In this document: piece after piece, positions 9,751 to 20,247 of the stretch | Layout of the letters: the number at the start of each line of letters is the position of its first letter | Numbering within the stretch: position 1 is the stretch's first letter | NCBI GenBank assembly: GCA_028288505.1 | Contig: JAQBNN010000016.1 | Span: forward strand, 1-36,273 | Reading direction: 5' to 3' | DNA: 36,273 nucleotides | Source: Segetibacter sp. | GTDB lineage: Bacteria > Bacteroidota > Bacteroidia > Chitinophagales > Chitinophagaceae | Made by a program: the position numbers and the translations under genes | The notes under the pieces: generated by a model | Databases searched by the model: none | Seen by the model: the letters and a program-made list of their open reading frames with translations, nothing else | Told to the model about the DNA's origin: nothing

Positions 9751-10659
9751 TCAGTCAATATTGTATCCATGGTCTTCATTTTTAATAATTCGCTTTCTAA
9801 AGACTTCAGGTGTTACACCTACGTACTTTTTAAAGAATTTTGAGAAGTAAGAGTTGTCTATAAAATCTAATTCAATGGCTATTTGAGCAACAGTCAGCTG
9901 GGCATTAATTAAGAGCCTTTTTGCTTCCAATATTATCCTGTCTCTTATTAATTCGCCTGCTGATTTACCTGAAGTATGCTTACTTAACGCATTTAAATGA
10001 TTGGGGGTTACATATAGCATTGCAGCGTAATCCTTAGTTAATTTCTTTTCCTTATAATGCTGGTCTATTAACTTTTGAAAGTTACGAAGCAGTAAGTAAT
10101 TATAATTGTTCTGTAGGTTTTCTTTATCCTTTTTCGTGTACCTGTTCACTTGTATAAACAGTTGTATTAACCCTGTTCTTGCCATATCATCTTTTAGCTC
10201 TTCTTTAGAATTGCCTTCACTGATAATAGTTTCGAGGATTTGAATAATTTTCGGTTGGGCATCTGGCGGAATTGTTATCACCTGCTCGCTGGCTATACCT
10301 GAAAAAAAGGTAAACTGGTTAAGGTATCTTGGATTGGCTATTAAGGAGTTTATATACTGTTCAGAAAAATTCACAATAAAACCGTTGGGTTCTTTTGCAA
10401 AATCCCAGCTGTGCACCTGGCCTGGAATCATAAAATATATTTGCCCCCTTTCCACTGGGAAATGGATAAAATCTATAGAATGGCTTCCCGTACCTTCTGA
10501 GAAGTACAGGAGGTGATAAAATGAATGTTTATGAGGGAAGTGGAGGTCTTTGTGCAGGTCTAAATAATGACTGAAGTGATCTGCCATAAATTCGCTTGGG
10601 GAAAGCGGTGTTTCTGTAAGGCTACAGATACTATAGGTTGGAAGAACTTGCTTTGACAT
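9751..10659 (-). CDS. AraC/XylS family transcriptional regulator
   Basis: N-terminal cupin-like sensor (FPVERGQIYFMIPGQVHSW) and C-terminal double HTH (..IALDFIDNSYFSKFFKKYVGVTPEVFRKR; in the ORF, IAIELDFIDNSYFSKFFKKYVGVTPEVFRKR). Confidence 0.92.
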   Translation of the reverse strand: MSKQVLPTYSICSLTETPLSPSEFMADHFSHYLDLHKDLHFPHKHSFYHLLYFSEGTGSHSIDFIHFPVERGQIYFMIPGQVHSWDFAKEPNGFIVNFSEQYINSLIANPRYLNQFTFFSGIASEQVITIPPDAQPKIIQILETIISEGNSKEELKDDMARTGLIQLFIQVNRYTKKDKENLQNNYNYLLLRNFQKLIDQHYKEKKLTKDYAAMLYVTPNHLNALSKHTSGKSAGELIRDRIILEAKRLLINAQLTVAQIAIELDFIDNSYFSKFFKKYVGVTPEVFRKRIIKNEDHGYNID

Positions 10660-10974
10660 TACCCTTATTTATGATGCAAAGGTACAATTGGGGTACCACG
10701 GTTAAGGGTAGTATTTAAAGGTTTTGTGGCACTTTTTACTTATTAAATAGGTTTTAGCATTCTCTTTGTAAAAGGGTGGCCTTAAAGCTTTTCGTTGTAA
10801 GTGAGGAGACAAACAATGCTTGAATTATTACTGTTTAGTTACTTTTTAGAACTATAACTGCTGATTACTAACTTGTTCACTTCCTGCTTTTTTGCAACAA
10901 CTCTTTTAAGCTCCCTTAACTACAACTCCATTTCGCAGGAATGGCTTTTCAGTTAACGTAACACTTGTTTGAAA

Positions 10975-11973
10975 CTATGGCTTTACAGCCACGAGCACTC
11001 CCCTTGCATCTTCGCTGTGCAGTTGCTTAAGATTTAAACCATCCAAAACGAGCACTCCTTGTATAGAAGAAAATTTTGCAGGATCCTGCTTCCACGACCA
11101 AACCAATTGGCCGGAAGGATTGTACTCCAGCACTTGCGTGCCGCTACTTCCTAACTTAGGACCGTGGCCTTGCCAGTTAGCAACAACATAGTTACCGTTA
11201 GCTAATATTTGAAAACCTGCATAAAAACTGGGATTTACATCGGCAGGACCGGTAATAGTAGAAACCAGTTTACCACTGGCATCAAACACCTGGAAGTTGG
11301 CAGTGTAACCGCCACTTACTAATGTGTGGCCGTTAGCCAGGCGCTGTGCTTGCCAGGCATGTGGCTTTTCACGACTGGTTAGTTTAGCCTGCCATAGAAT
11401 CTTACCTGCTGCATTTCCCTCAAGTACCACATCATCGGCGGTAAGTAAAAAAGTACCTGCCACAGTTTCGCGAACCATGCGCACATAATTATAAGCGGGA
11501 TAATTAATAAGGCGCTTGATGCTGCCATTCTTATCTACTTCAACCAATACAATACCTTTTTTACCCTGCCAGTTTAAGCCCGTTAACAGTGTATTACCAT
11601 TTCTTAACCGTCGTGCACCCAGCGTTCCATTAAAAGAGGTAAGTTCGAACACTTTGTGGCCTGTTGTAATGTTGCGTTCTTCGTACCCGGTACCTGTACC
11701 GATAAGAACTAGCCCTTGCCCCACCAATTGTAAGTCGCGGCCTGCTGGTACTGGTACATACCAATTATTTTTGGGATTAGTAAGGTCAACATAAGTAAGT
11801 TGAGAAAGACCTTCATCTCTTAGAATCATTTTTCGCGATGCCCCATCAGGCATTGTGTGGCCAGGGTTTGGTGTTGCACAATTGCTAAAAAGCATGGATA
11901 CCAGCCCGGTAAGGATGAGGAGCAAAAAGAACTGCTTAAAGCTTTTAAGTACATATGCAGTTGTGTTGTTCAT
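10975..11973 (-). CDS. Putative lipoprotein with PQQ-like beta-propeller repeats
   Basis: Lipobox-like LVSMLFSNC near the N-terminus; repeated strand motifs (NGNTLLTG, NGHTLVSGG, NGNYVVANWQGHG). Confidence 0.75.
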   Translation of the reverse strand: MNNTTAYVLKSFKQFFLLLILTGLVSMLFSNCATPNPGHTMPDGASRKMILRDEGLSQLTYVDLTNPKNNWYVPVPAGRDLQLVGQGLVLIGTGTGYEERNITTGHKVFELTSFNGTLGARRLRNGNTLLTGLNWQGKKGIVLVEVDKNGSIKRLINYPAYNYVRMVRETVAGTFLLTADDVVLEGNAAGKILWQAKLTSREKPHAWQAQRLANGHTLVSGGYTANFQVFDASGKLVSTITGPADVNPSFYAGFQILANGNYVVANWQGHGPKLGSSGTQVLEYNPSGQLVWSWKQDPAKFSSIQGVLVLDGLNLKQLHSEDARGVLVAVKP

Positions 11974-12147
11974 TGTTTTGCTATTTAGATTATCGCTTGC
12001 TTTTGTTGTTGCTATTTGATCGATCGAATTAAGTAAACATAGGAAAAAAGAGGAATAAAGTTCTTTAAGAAATACTTTTTATGCGTCTTCATCGTTCACT
12101 TATTTTAGCAGAAGTAGAAAATGGGCAAAAGTAGCACACTTTAACAA

Positions 12148-12161
12148 AGTCAAATTTGACT
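12148..12161. promoter_or_regulatory. Perfect 14-bp palindrome, candidate operator upstream of the lipoprotein gene
   Basis: AGTCAAATTTGACT, 78 nt upstream of the ATG at 12240. Confidence 0.3.
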
Positions 12162-12239
12162 CGGGAACGTTTGCTAGCCTTGTTGCGGTAGTTTTGTCAG
12201 TAAAACTTTACAGCTCAGAAATATAATTAAAAACAACTC

Positions 12240-12701
12240 ATGAAAAAAGTTCTATTCCCAGCATGCGTTATTGCAGTAATAACTTTTAGCGCATGTGGTG
12301 GTACCACTCAAAGGGATACCGCTAATTCTGCGGTTCAACCTATGACGTTTCCTAACACGCCGGCTGCAAACTCAACCAAAAATATTTTTTTGGATACTAC
12401 TAAGGGTGGTGTTTCTACAAATAGTCAAACTACTTTACCGGCAGTTCCGGTTGGACCAAAGGCAGGAACAAGTACTGCAGCCATTAACCCGGCACACGGA
12501 CAACCTAACCATAGGTGTGATATTGCTGTAGGCGCGCCTTTAAATTCACCATCTCAACAGCAAACAGCACCAGCTACGCAAACAGTACCTGTGCAACCTA
12601 GCCTTCCTACTAATACAGGTGGAACAGTTAAACTAAATCCTGCACATGGTGAGCCAGGGCATGATTGTGCTAAGCCTGTTGGGCAACCTTTGAAAAGCTA
12701 G
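12240..12701 (+). CDS. Small lipoprotein with two copies of an NPAHGxPxHxCxxxVGxPL motif
   Basis: Signal/lipobox MKKVLFPACVIAVITFSACGG; motifs INPAHGQPNHRCDIAVGAPLN and LNPAHGEPGHDCAKPVGQPLK. Confidence 0.85.
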   Translation: MKKVLFPACVIAVITFSACGGTTQRDTANSAVQPMTFPNTPAANSTKNIFLDTTKGGVSTNSQTTLPAVPVGPKAGTSTAAINPAHGQPNHRCDIAVGAPLNSPSQQQTAPATQTVPVQPSLPTNTGGTVKLNPAHGEPGHDCAKPVGQPLKS

Positions 12702-12811
12702 ATGATATTTATTGCTGTTTTATATAAATAAAGGATTTTGCCTTTGCGGTAGCCTTTTTTATTTTGCACCACCTTGCATACTAGTGAGACGTGCTGAAGG
12801 GACTACAGAAA

Positions 12812-12860
12812 GTACAGAGTGCGACGCAATGAAAGCTTAATAGAAAATACCTGCCGGGTT
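12812..12860 (+). repeat. Family 1 repeat, GAGTGCGACGCAA subclass
   Basis: GTACAGAGTGCGACGCAATGAAAGCTTAATAGAAAATACCTGCCGGG. Confidence 0.75.
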
Positions 12861-12898
12861 CATAATCTTTCCTTGTATTTAAGCAGAACCTATAATAC

Positions 12899-12928
12899 AA
12901 AAAAGAGCTGCAAAAGCAGCTCTTTTTT
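12899..12928. terminator. Bidirectional intrinsic terminator between convergent genes
   Basis: AAAAAAGAGCTGC aaaa GCAGCTCTTTTTT. Confidence 0.9.
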
Positions 12929-12955
12929 GTATCTAAACTTTATAAAATGCAAGAA

Positions 12956-14008
12956 CTAAATTGCGTGCATTTCACCATCTTCTTCTACTACTAATTCAAC
13001 TTCGGCTGACTTTACTGTCTTAACAATTCGTGCAGCTACCTTATACGGATCTGCAGCACTGTTAGGACGACGATCTTCTAACCATCCTTTCCATCCTCTT
13101 TCAACAGTAACTATAGGAATTCTTATTGAAGCACCTCTATCTGATACGCCATATTTAAATTCGTGGATTGCGGCAGTTTCGTGTTTACCGGTTAAACGTA
13201 GGTGGTTATCTGCTCCATAAACTTCTATATGTTCTTGTACCACAGGGCGGAAGGCTTCGCATACTTTTTCGTATACTTCCCTGCTTCCACAGTTGCGTAA
13301 CAGGTCGTTGGAAAAATTAGCGTGCATGCCGCTACCATTCCAATCGAGGGTTCCAAGCGGTTTGCAGTGCCAGTTGATGGATACACCGTGCTTCTCGCCT
13401 ATTCTTTCTAAAAGATAACGGGCTATCCAAACCTGGTCGCCAGCTTCTTTTGCACCTTTAGCAAAAATCTGGAACTCCCACTGACCTGCAGCTACCTCGG
13501 CATTAATACCTTCCACGTTTAAACCAGCGTCTAAACAGGCGTCTAAATGTTCTTCTACTATTGCACGACCATAGGCGTTGTTTGTACCTACTGAACAGTA
13601 ATAAGGACCTTGGGGACGGGGGAAGCCGCCTTCAGGAAAGCCAAGTGGTTTATCGGTTAGGGGATTCCAAAGGAAATATTCCTGCTCAAAACCAAACCAA
13701 AAATCGTTGTCATCGTCGTCGATCAAAGCTCTTCCATTACTTACGTGGGGACTTCCGTCAGGGCTTAAAACTTCGCACATTACAAGGAAACCGTCTTTGC
13801 GCTGAGGATCTTTAACAATAAAAACCGGCTGTAATAAACAGTCAGAGGAACCTCCTGGGGCTTGTTCAGTAGATGAACCGTCAAAACACCAAATAGGGCA
13901 ATCTTCTAATTTCCCCGAGAAGTTTCTTTCAATTTTTGTTTTACTGCGAAGGCTTTGAACTGGTTGATAACCATCGAGCCATACATACTCTAATTTGGCA
14001 ATTGACAT
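12956..14008 (-). CDS. Glutamine synthetase, type II (eukaryote-like, about 350 aa)
   Basis: MSIAKLEYVWLDGYQPVQSLRSKTKI, CFDGSSTEQAPGGSSDCLLQPV, NWHCKPLGTLDWNGSGMHANFSN, RGASIRIP: GSII motifs. Confidence 0.93.
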   Translation of the reverse strand: MSIAKLEYVWLDGYQPVQSLRSKTKIERNFSGKLEDCPIWCFDGSSTEQAPGGSSDCLLQPVFIVKDPQRKDGFLVMCEVLSPDGSPHVSNGRALIDDDDNDFWFGFEQEYFLWNPLTDKPLGFPEGGFPRPQGPYYCSVGTNNAYGRAIVEEHLDACLDAGLNVEGINAEVAAGQWEFQIFAKGAKEAGDQVWIARYLLERIGEKHGVSINWHCKPLGTLDWNGSGMHANFSNDLLRNCGSREVYEKVCEAFRPVVQEHIEVYGADNHLRLTGKHETAAIHEFKYGVSDRGASIRIPIVTVERGWKGWLEDRRPNSAADPYKVAARIVKTVKSAEVELVVEEDGEMHAI

Positions 14009-14365
14009 ATCAAAATAGTTTTTTTTATTAATTAAATAAGTTTTACTAGAGTATTGTTGGGCCTTGTATCTTTTGCTTTTTTATGCCAATAAAAAAAGGT
14101 ATCTCGATCGTGCTTAGAGGCTTGGAAAACTCTAAACGCGGCAAGCAATACCTTATAAAGATGGCGTCGTTAAGTAGCACTAAAATAAACAAAACTGCTC
14201 AAATGGAAATTGAATGTATAAAAAAAGTTGCCTTTTTATTTAATAATTCTAATTTATCTAGCCTCTTATTGTTTTTTATGCTTTACAGGTAGCAGATACC
14301 TTTAAAAAAGGAATGTTTTTGAAATTTTTCTAAACATATAATATTTGTTGATTTGTTGATTAAAA

Positions 14366-14571
14366 GAAAGTAAAAAAAAATCGAGAATGGACGTTTACAC
14401 CGTGTTCCTTTCTTTGTTCCCTTATTTTAGCTATTGTAACTTCAACAGTTGCTTTTCATGCTTGGTTCATCGTTAGCTCTTATAATTGTGGAAAGAAGTT
14501 TTAGCAGGCAAGGCATTAGGATAGAATGCCCCTGGCCCAGTAGTAGACAAGCTTAAAACGAAATAGCCCTT
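14366..14571 (+). repeat. Composite repeat family 2, copy 2
   Basis: GAAAGTAAaaa...ggacgTTTACACCGtgTTCCTTTC...AACAGTTG...AGGATAGaatgcccctggcCCAGTAGTAgacAAGCTTAAaacGAAATAgCCCTTA. Confidence 0.55.
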
Positions 14572-14691
14572 ATTTGGCGAGATTTTTCTATTCGTGGGCA
14601 AGTAGAAGAAGAAGAAGTATGCGCTAGTGAGCGCTTTTCATGGATGGAGCTACATTTATTATCGTAAGTATAAAAACTAGGAACTCATCAA

Positions 14692-15594
14692 TTAGACATC
14701 ACAGATTTCAATGGCTCGTTTTAAGGATGCTATTTTATCGTTGTTTGCTGGCACAAATTCACCGTCAGATATAGAATTACGTTTTCACGCGAAAAGGAAG
14801 CGAAAGTATTATAGGCAGTACCTCAAAAGACAGCAGTGGCGAAGTTGTGGCCCTTGAGGGGAATTACGCTATTAGCCAGCCTTACCAGCGTCGTGAGCTA
14901 TGTAACCTTTAAAACCAGTGTCTTTTATTGCCTGCATGATAGCCGGGTAATTTAATTCCTGGTTATCATCAATTTCATTTCGGCCGGGAACTCCTGCTGT
15001 GTGATAATGAGCTATATATTGATGGTTCGATTTTATGGTATTAATGATGTCTCCTTCATTGATCTGCATGTGGTAGATATCGTACAGTAGTTTAAAATTT
15101 TGTGAACCCGCTAGTTTAACTAGCTCAACGCCCCACCATGTTTTGTCGCATTGATAGTCGATGTGATCGACTTTGCTGTTAAGTAGTTCCATTACTAAAG
15201 TAACTTTATATTTTTCTGCCAGTGGCAGCACCTCTTGCAAACCTTCTGCAGCATTCTTTAAGCCGGTCTCATCGTCTAAACCGTTACGATTACCGCTAAA
15301 ACAAATCAGGTTCTTATAACCTGCTTTTACTACCAAAGGGATCATCTCGTTGTAGTTCTTGATAAGGGTTTTATGATGGTGGCGGGTATTCCATCCCTGC
15401 TCAAGACTTATCTCTGCACTATTGCACATAGAAGAATCAAGCCTGTATTTCTGAAGTATCGGCCAATGTTTAGGACCAACCAAATCAATTGCTTTTATCC
15501 CGAAGTCTTTTGCAAGGGAACATAAATCATCGAACGAAAGAAAGCTGTAACACCATTGGCATACTGAGTGATTTATATTTCCCTTTAGTTTCAT
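14692..15594 (-). pseudogene. Hydroxypyruvate isomerase-like TIM-barrel gene interrupted by a ~132-bp insertion; residual ORF 14872-15594
   Basis: ORF reads ..AIKDTGFKGYIAHDAGKAG*. The expected family C-terminus EFVPANNDKIASLKRAIEICDV* is encoded at 14760-14692, after non-homologous sequence at about 14761-14893. Confidence 0.8.
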
Positions 15595-15683
15595 AGACTT
15601 GTTTTACCAGCTGCCAAAACTATAACAGAAGTGTAATACTTTTTCTACCCTCTTAGTAGCCTACTGCACTCCTAACTACAATA

Positions 15684-15726
15684 GTACAAGTGAGTGACAC
15701 AACGATGCTAAATAGTAGTACTTGCG
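15684..15726 (+). repeat. Family 1 repeat
   Basis: GTACAAGTGAGTGACACAACGATGCTAAATAGTAGTACTTGCG. Confidence 0.85.
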
Positions 15727-16031
15727 TTATGGTCAATAAGAATCTTACTACACAAAGGGTCATTTTGTAGGTAGTAAAAATAACAAATGGGTTGTTTTAT
15801 TCACTGATCGGCATGCATTTTACTGCCTAATGATTTTCGTACCTATGTTACCTTTTTATATAGGTTTCCTGCCGCTGCTGGTCATAATCACGCGAAAGCC
15901 TGGTATCTAAGTGAGATGCTGCTAGCTTTTAATGGGCGAATACAAACATCATTGGAAACTACACCATCTTTTGCGCAGGCCGGTTATTGAAATCATTCAT
16001 GCCTCTCTTCGACAAAAAAGTATTAAGATTG

Positions 16032-16619
16032 TTACTTTTCGACAGGTGCATATTTAAGAAGTTGTCCTACCATTTTATCTGCAGTAGAAGCATAATCTTC
16101 TTCATACTTCTTCCACAGCTCTTCACGTGTTGTTTTGGCTCCTTTTGCCTGTCCTTCATACATAACTGAGAGGGTGGCATAAGGAGGAAGAATTATTCCT
16201 ATGGCATTAAAAAAATTTGCTACATCGGCAATAATATGTTGGGCTCCATCGCTGTCGCCAGTAATAACAATACCCCCAACCTTATTCTCAAGTCTTGAAG
16301 GTTTTCCTTCAAGAATTTCGTCGTGTATATTATCAAGGCGTTCAATTACACGCTGCATTTCGGATGACATATTGCTCCACCAGATAGGTGTGGCAAATAT
16401 TACTAGTTCTGCTTCTTCTATTTTAGTGAGTATAGCTGGCCATTCATCGCCTGGCCCCATGTTATTGTAGGTGCCAGCCATTATTTTTTGCTGTACCAGT
16501 TTTATTATTTCGGTTTCCACGTTTTTCTTTTTTAACCGCTCGGCTAAAAATTCTGACAATACCTGTGTATTTGATAATTCTTCCTTTTTTAATGTGGCTA
16601 GCAGTATAATCGCTTTCAT
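16032..16619 (-). CDS. NADPH-dependent FMN reductase / flavodoxin-like fold protein
   Basis: Flavodoxin-like: MKAIILLATLKKEELSNTQVLSEFLAERL, ATPIWWSNMSSEMQRVIERLD, NKVGGIVITGDSDGAQHI. Confidence 0.85.
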   Translation of the reverse strand: MKAIILLATLKKEELSNTQVLSEFLAERLKKKNVETEIIKLVQQKIMAGTYNNMGPGDEWPAILTKIEEAELVIFATPIWWSNMSSEMQRVIERLDNIHDEILEGKPSRLENKVGGIVITGDSDGAQHIIADVANFFNAIGIILPPYATLSVMYEGQAKGAKTTREELWKKYEEDYASTADKMVGQLLKYAPVEK

Positions 16620-16958
16620 TTTACTGAGCTTTTAAATTATTAGTAAGATTGGGAGACAATGTTGCAAATGAGATACTGACAAAAGAATCGTCGCAACTAT
16701 GACGCCATAAAATGCTGTAGCCCGTAACCAAGTATAAATGCACTTATAACGTTGGCTAATATGGGAAGTAGTAAGGAGGACAAGGCAACGAAAAAAATTA
16801 ACGGAAGCAGAATAAAGACTTCTTATGAAAGAGACTTGCAGTATTTAACAGTTAAGTGAGAAGGATATGTAATTGTAACGCCTTCTTTTAATAAACTATG
16901 GTGTGAGTGTGGGCATGAGAAATTATAATTGATTATTTTAGACCTTAATATTACAGAA

Positions 16959-17885
16959 ATGGAAAAAGTTTATTTGAGCGATGCCGGTCCTAAAGTTTCC
17001 CCGGCTATTTACGGTTTCTACCGGTGGAATGATATAGTTGGCGATGGAATAGAAAGAATGGAAAGAATAGTAAACCTGTGCCTTGAATTGGGTATAAATA
17101 CTTTCGACCATGCTGACTCATACGGATCATACCAATGCGAGGAGCTGTTTGGACAAGTGATTAAACAGAAGACGTTTAAAAGAGAAGACATTGTATTGTT
17201 TACAAAATGCGGGTTAAGAGTTCCTAACGCAAACCAACCGGATGTAAGGGTTAAACATTACGACACATCAAGAGAGCATATCCTAAAAAGTGTAGACAAT
17301 TCTCTGAGGAATTTAAAGACCGATTATATTGATATTTTTCTTTTAGATCATCTTGATCCTATATCGAACCTTGAGGAGACTGCCTACACGCTGGAGCAAT
17401 TAAGAGAAACAGGCAAAGTAAAAAACATAGGTGTAGCTAATGTTTCTGTTTTTCAACACCAGTTGTTGGCTTCTTATTTAAAAATACCAGTAGTAACAAA
17501 TCACATCGAACTTAACTTACTAAACACTTCTGCGCTTGACAATGGTCAGCTAGACTATATAAAGCAGCGATATATGCGACCGCTTGCTTCTTCTCCTCTT
17601 GCTAATGGAAGAATAGCTATAGGTCAAGATGAACAAGCTACACGGGTGAGAAGTAAACTAGAAGAAATAAGTGCAAATCATAAAGCTGATATAGAATCAG
17701 TAGCGGTAGCGTGGTTGGTCAAACTAGGCGCATTACCGCTAATAGGTACAACGGATGAACAACGAATAAAAAACATCGCCAACTCTTTTAATATAAGCTT
17801 GGATCACCAGGAGTGGTATGAACTCTATACTGCTTCTAAAGGTGAGTTGGAATTAGAGGGATCTTTTTTTGACGACCGCGGATAA
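16959..17885 (+). CDS. Aldo/keto reductase family oxidoreductase
   Basis: Probable start MEKVYLSD at 16959 (ORF open from 16929); GINTFDHADSYG, DYIDIFLLDHLDP, GKVKNIGVANVS. Confidence 0.9.
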   Translation: MEKVYLSDAGPKVSPAIYGFYRWNDIVGDGIERMERIVNLCLELGINTFDHADSYGSYQCEELFGQVIKQKTFKREDIVLFTKCGLRVPNANQPDVRVKHYDTSREHILKSVDNSLRNLKTDYIDIFLLDHLDPISNLEETAYTLEQLRETGKVKNIGVANVSVFQHQLLASYLKIPVVTNHIELNLLNTSALDNGQLDYIKQRYMRPLASSPLANGRIAIGQDEQATRVRSKLEEISANHKADIESVAVAWLVKLGALPLIGTTDEQRIKNIANSFNISLDHQEWYELYTASKGELELEGSFFDDRG

Positions 17886-17993
17886 AAGAATCTTGATTAA
17901 CTAAGAGGCCAAACAGGCGATGGCAAAAACTGTTGTGGCTTACAGTGGAAATAACTAAATCTACAATGCAGTTTAGTTGTTTCTACTTCTTTA

Positions 17994-18650
17994 TTATATA
18001 ACCATTTCAGGAATTTCTCCATCAACAACCAACTTACCTTCTGTGGCTTGTTGAATCTCTTCAACGGTCACACCGGGTGCTCTTTCTAACAACCTAAATC
18101 CTCCTCCAGGTAATACATCTAATACAGCTAATTCAGTTACTATCTTCTTTACACACGCCTTACCCGTTAATGGCAACGAGCACTGTTTTAGCAGCTTCGA
18201 TTTGCCTTCTTTATTTACATGTTGCATGGCGACAATAATGTTGTCTGCTGAGGCAACGAGATCCATAGCACCACCCATACCTTTTACCATCTTGCCGGGA
18301 ATCTTCCAGTTCGCTATATCTCCGTTTTCGGAAACTTCCATAGCACCAAGAATGGTTAGGTCAACATGACCACCACGGATCATGGCAAAGCTGTCTGCAG
18401 AACTAAAAAGTGAGGAACCCTGACTCATAGTTACCGTTTGCTTACCTGCATTAATCAGGTCAGCATCTACCTCTTCTTCCTTTGGAAAAGGACCTATACC
18501 TAGCAAACCGTTCTCTGATTGCAACACCACATTTACGCCTTCAGGAATGTAATTGGCAACAAGAGTAGGTATGCCTATACCAAGATTTACATAGTATCCA
18601 TCTTTAAGTTCTCTTGCAATACGTTTTGCTATCTCGTGTTTGTCTAACAT
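17994..18650 (-). CDS. scoB: 3-oxoacid CoA-transferase subunit B
   Basis: [46 protein letters not shown] with the active-site SENG motif. Confidence 0.95.
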   Translation of the reverse strand: MLDKHEIAKRIARELKDGYYVNLGIGIPTLVANYIPEGVNVVLQSENGLLGIGPFPKEEEVDADLINAGKQTVTMSQGSSLFSSADSFAMIRGGHVDLTILGAMEVSENGDIANWKIPGKMVKGMGGAMDLVASADNIIVAMQHVNKEGKSKLLKQCSLPLTGKACVKKIVTELAVLDVLPGGGFRLLERAPGVTVEEIQQATEGKLVVDGEIPEMVI

Positions 18651-18658
18651 TGCTTCAA

Positions 18659-19354
18659 TTATTTACTTACGGTACGTTGCTCTATTCTCTTTTCGTAGTT
18701 ACTACCCCGGAATATCCTCTGTACGTAAATACCAGGCGTATGAACATCATTGGGATCGAAAGTACCGGCGGGAACCAACTCCTCCACTTCAGCAATAGTT
18801 ACCTTACCTGCAGTAGCCATCGTTGGATTAAAGTTGCGGGCAGTGCCTTTGTAAATAAGGTTACCGGCAGTATCTCCTTTCCAGGCTTTCACGATCGAAA
18901 AGTCGGCTTTTAGCCAGCTTTCCATCAGGTATTGTTTTCCGTAAAATTCTCTTACTTCTTTACCACTTTCTATTTCGGTGCCTACACCTGCGGGTGTAAA
19001 GAAAGCGGGGATCCCTGCTCCACCTGCGCGTATTCGTTCTGCCAAAGTTCCTTGCGGAATAAGTTCCACTTCCAATTCACCCGACAACAATTGGCGCTCA
19101 AACTCGGCGTTCTCTCCCACGTATGACGAGATCATTTTTTTAACTTGCTTGGTTTTAAGCATTAAGCCAATACCAAAATCGTCTACACCTGCATTGTTAG
19201 AAATACAGGTAAGGTCTTTTACCGCTTTTTTCAATAAAGCCTGGATACAATTTTCAGGAATACCACACAGGCCGAAGCCGCCTAACATTAATACAGAACC
19301 ATCGCCAATATCAGCAATTGCTACATCAGCATTTTCAACTACTTTGTTTATCAT
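18659..19354 (-). CDS. scoA: 3-oxoacid CoA-transferase subunit A
   Basis: [55 protein letters not shown]; immediately upstream of scoB. Confidence 0.95.
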   Translation of the reverse strand: MINKVVENADVAIADIGDGSVLMLGGFGLCGIPENCIQALLKKAVKDLTCISNNAGVDDFGIGLMLKTKQVKKMISSYVGENAEFERQLLSGELEVELIPQGTLAERIRAGGAGIPAFFTPAGVGTEIESGKEVREFYGKQYLMESWLKADFSIVKAWKGDTAGNLIYKGTARNFNPTMATAGKVTIAEVEELVPAGTFDPNDVHTPGIYVQRIFRGSNYEKRIEQRTVSK

Positions 19355-19577
19355 AAGAGATAATCGGTTTCATATAATCTTGCAAGCTCAAAAATAAGCG
19401 GTAAGCGTTCAACAGGAAAAACTGATTTTGCTTATTGCCAAGATCTTCGCCTACAGCTTGCACAGCACCTTCAAAAAATAGCCCTTAAGCCTTACTATGC
19501 CAATAGGGCTAGATAGGCCTTTCTTCCTGTTTTTTATTTCGTTTACGTGGTGTGAAAGGATGCTATGAAAACGGATG

Positions 19578-19610
19578 GTACAAGTGAGTGACACAACTAG
19601 AGTTATATGG
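19578..19610 (+). repeat. Family 1 repeat, short or diverged
   Basis: GTACAAGTGAGTGACACAACTAGAGTTATATGG. Confidence 0.75.
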
Positions 19611-19836
19611 AAGACCTACTGCTGGCAACAAAGAAATACTCAACCTTTTATGCCTTACCTAAAAGAAGCCTAAGTTAGTTATTTAGATACCAACACAGGT
19701 TTTTTATAGCGTCATCCTTGCGTCGCAATCCTTTCATCGCCATATCAATTGGCATCTTTTATTACCGCCTATTTAAGAGTTAAAATATTGAAACAGCGAG
19801 AAAATGATCCTGACGCTACATTTTACAAAGGTCTTT

Positions 19837-20247
19837 TTAAAGCTTTTTGTATAGCAATTTTTTTAAGCTTTCTATAAAAACCTGTTCACTTTTATTTTCG
19901 CCCCTAAAGGCCAGCGAAACATCTACTGCTGTTTGCAAAATATTTTCTCTCATTGCAGTGTCTACCCCTTGCCAGTTTTTACGGAAGTATATGGCAAACG
20001 CCTCATACGCTTCATCAGCAAAAATCTGCTTTGCTTCCAACCAGTCAAATACAGAAATAATTTGGAAAGCAGCAGGTGAACCAAACTCATCAAGACTTTC
20101 ATCAGCCGGTAGCCACCTTTCCTTTATTGTTTGTTTAAGTTTTTTTATCTCTGCACTTTCAATTGTTCCGTCTGCTATTGCTATTGCATAAAAAAGATAC
20201 CCTAGTCTTGTATATAGCTCTTTCGGGATTGTATCTGCTTGTATCAT
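19837..20247 (-). CDS. TerB-like (tellurite resistance TerB fold) protein
   Basis: YLFYAIAIADGTIESAEIKKLKQTIKERW.. and a helical C-terminus resembling TerB-like proteins. Confidence 0.65.
   Translation of the reverse strand: MIQADTIPKELYTRLGYLFYAIAIADGTIESAEIKKLKQTIKERWLPADESLDEFGSPAAFQIISVFDWLEAKQIFADEAYEAFAIYFRKNWQGVDTAMRENILQTAVDVSLAFRGENKSEQVFIESLKKLLYKKL

Noticed and set aside
14083-14292. 69-aa ORF upstream of glutamine synthetase
   Set aside because: No recognisable domain, AT-rich intergenic character; insufficient support.
14761-14893. Insertion in the hydroxypyruvate-isomerase-like gene as a classical MITE
   Set aside because: No terminal inverted repeats and no clear target-site duplication beyond a possible GACG; kept only as an unexplained insertion.
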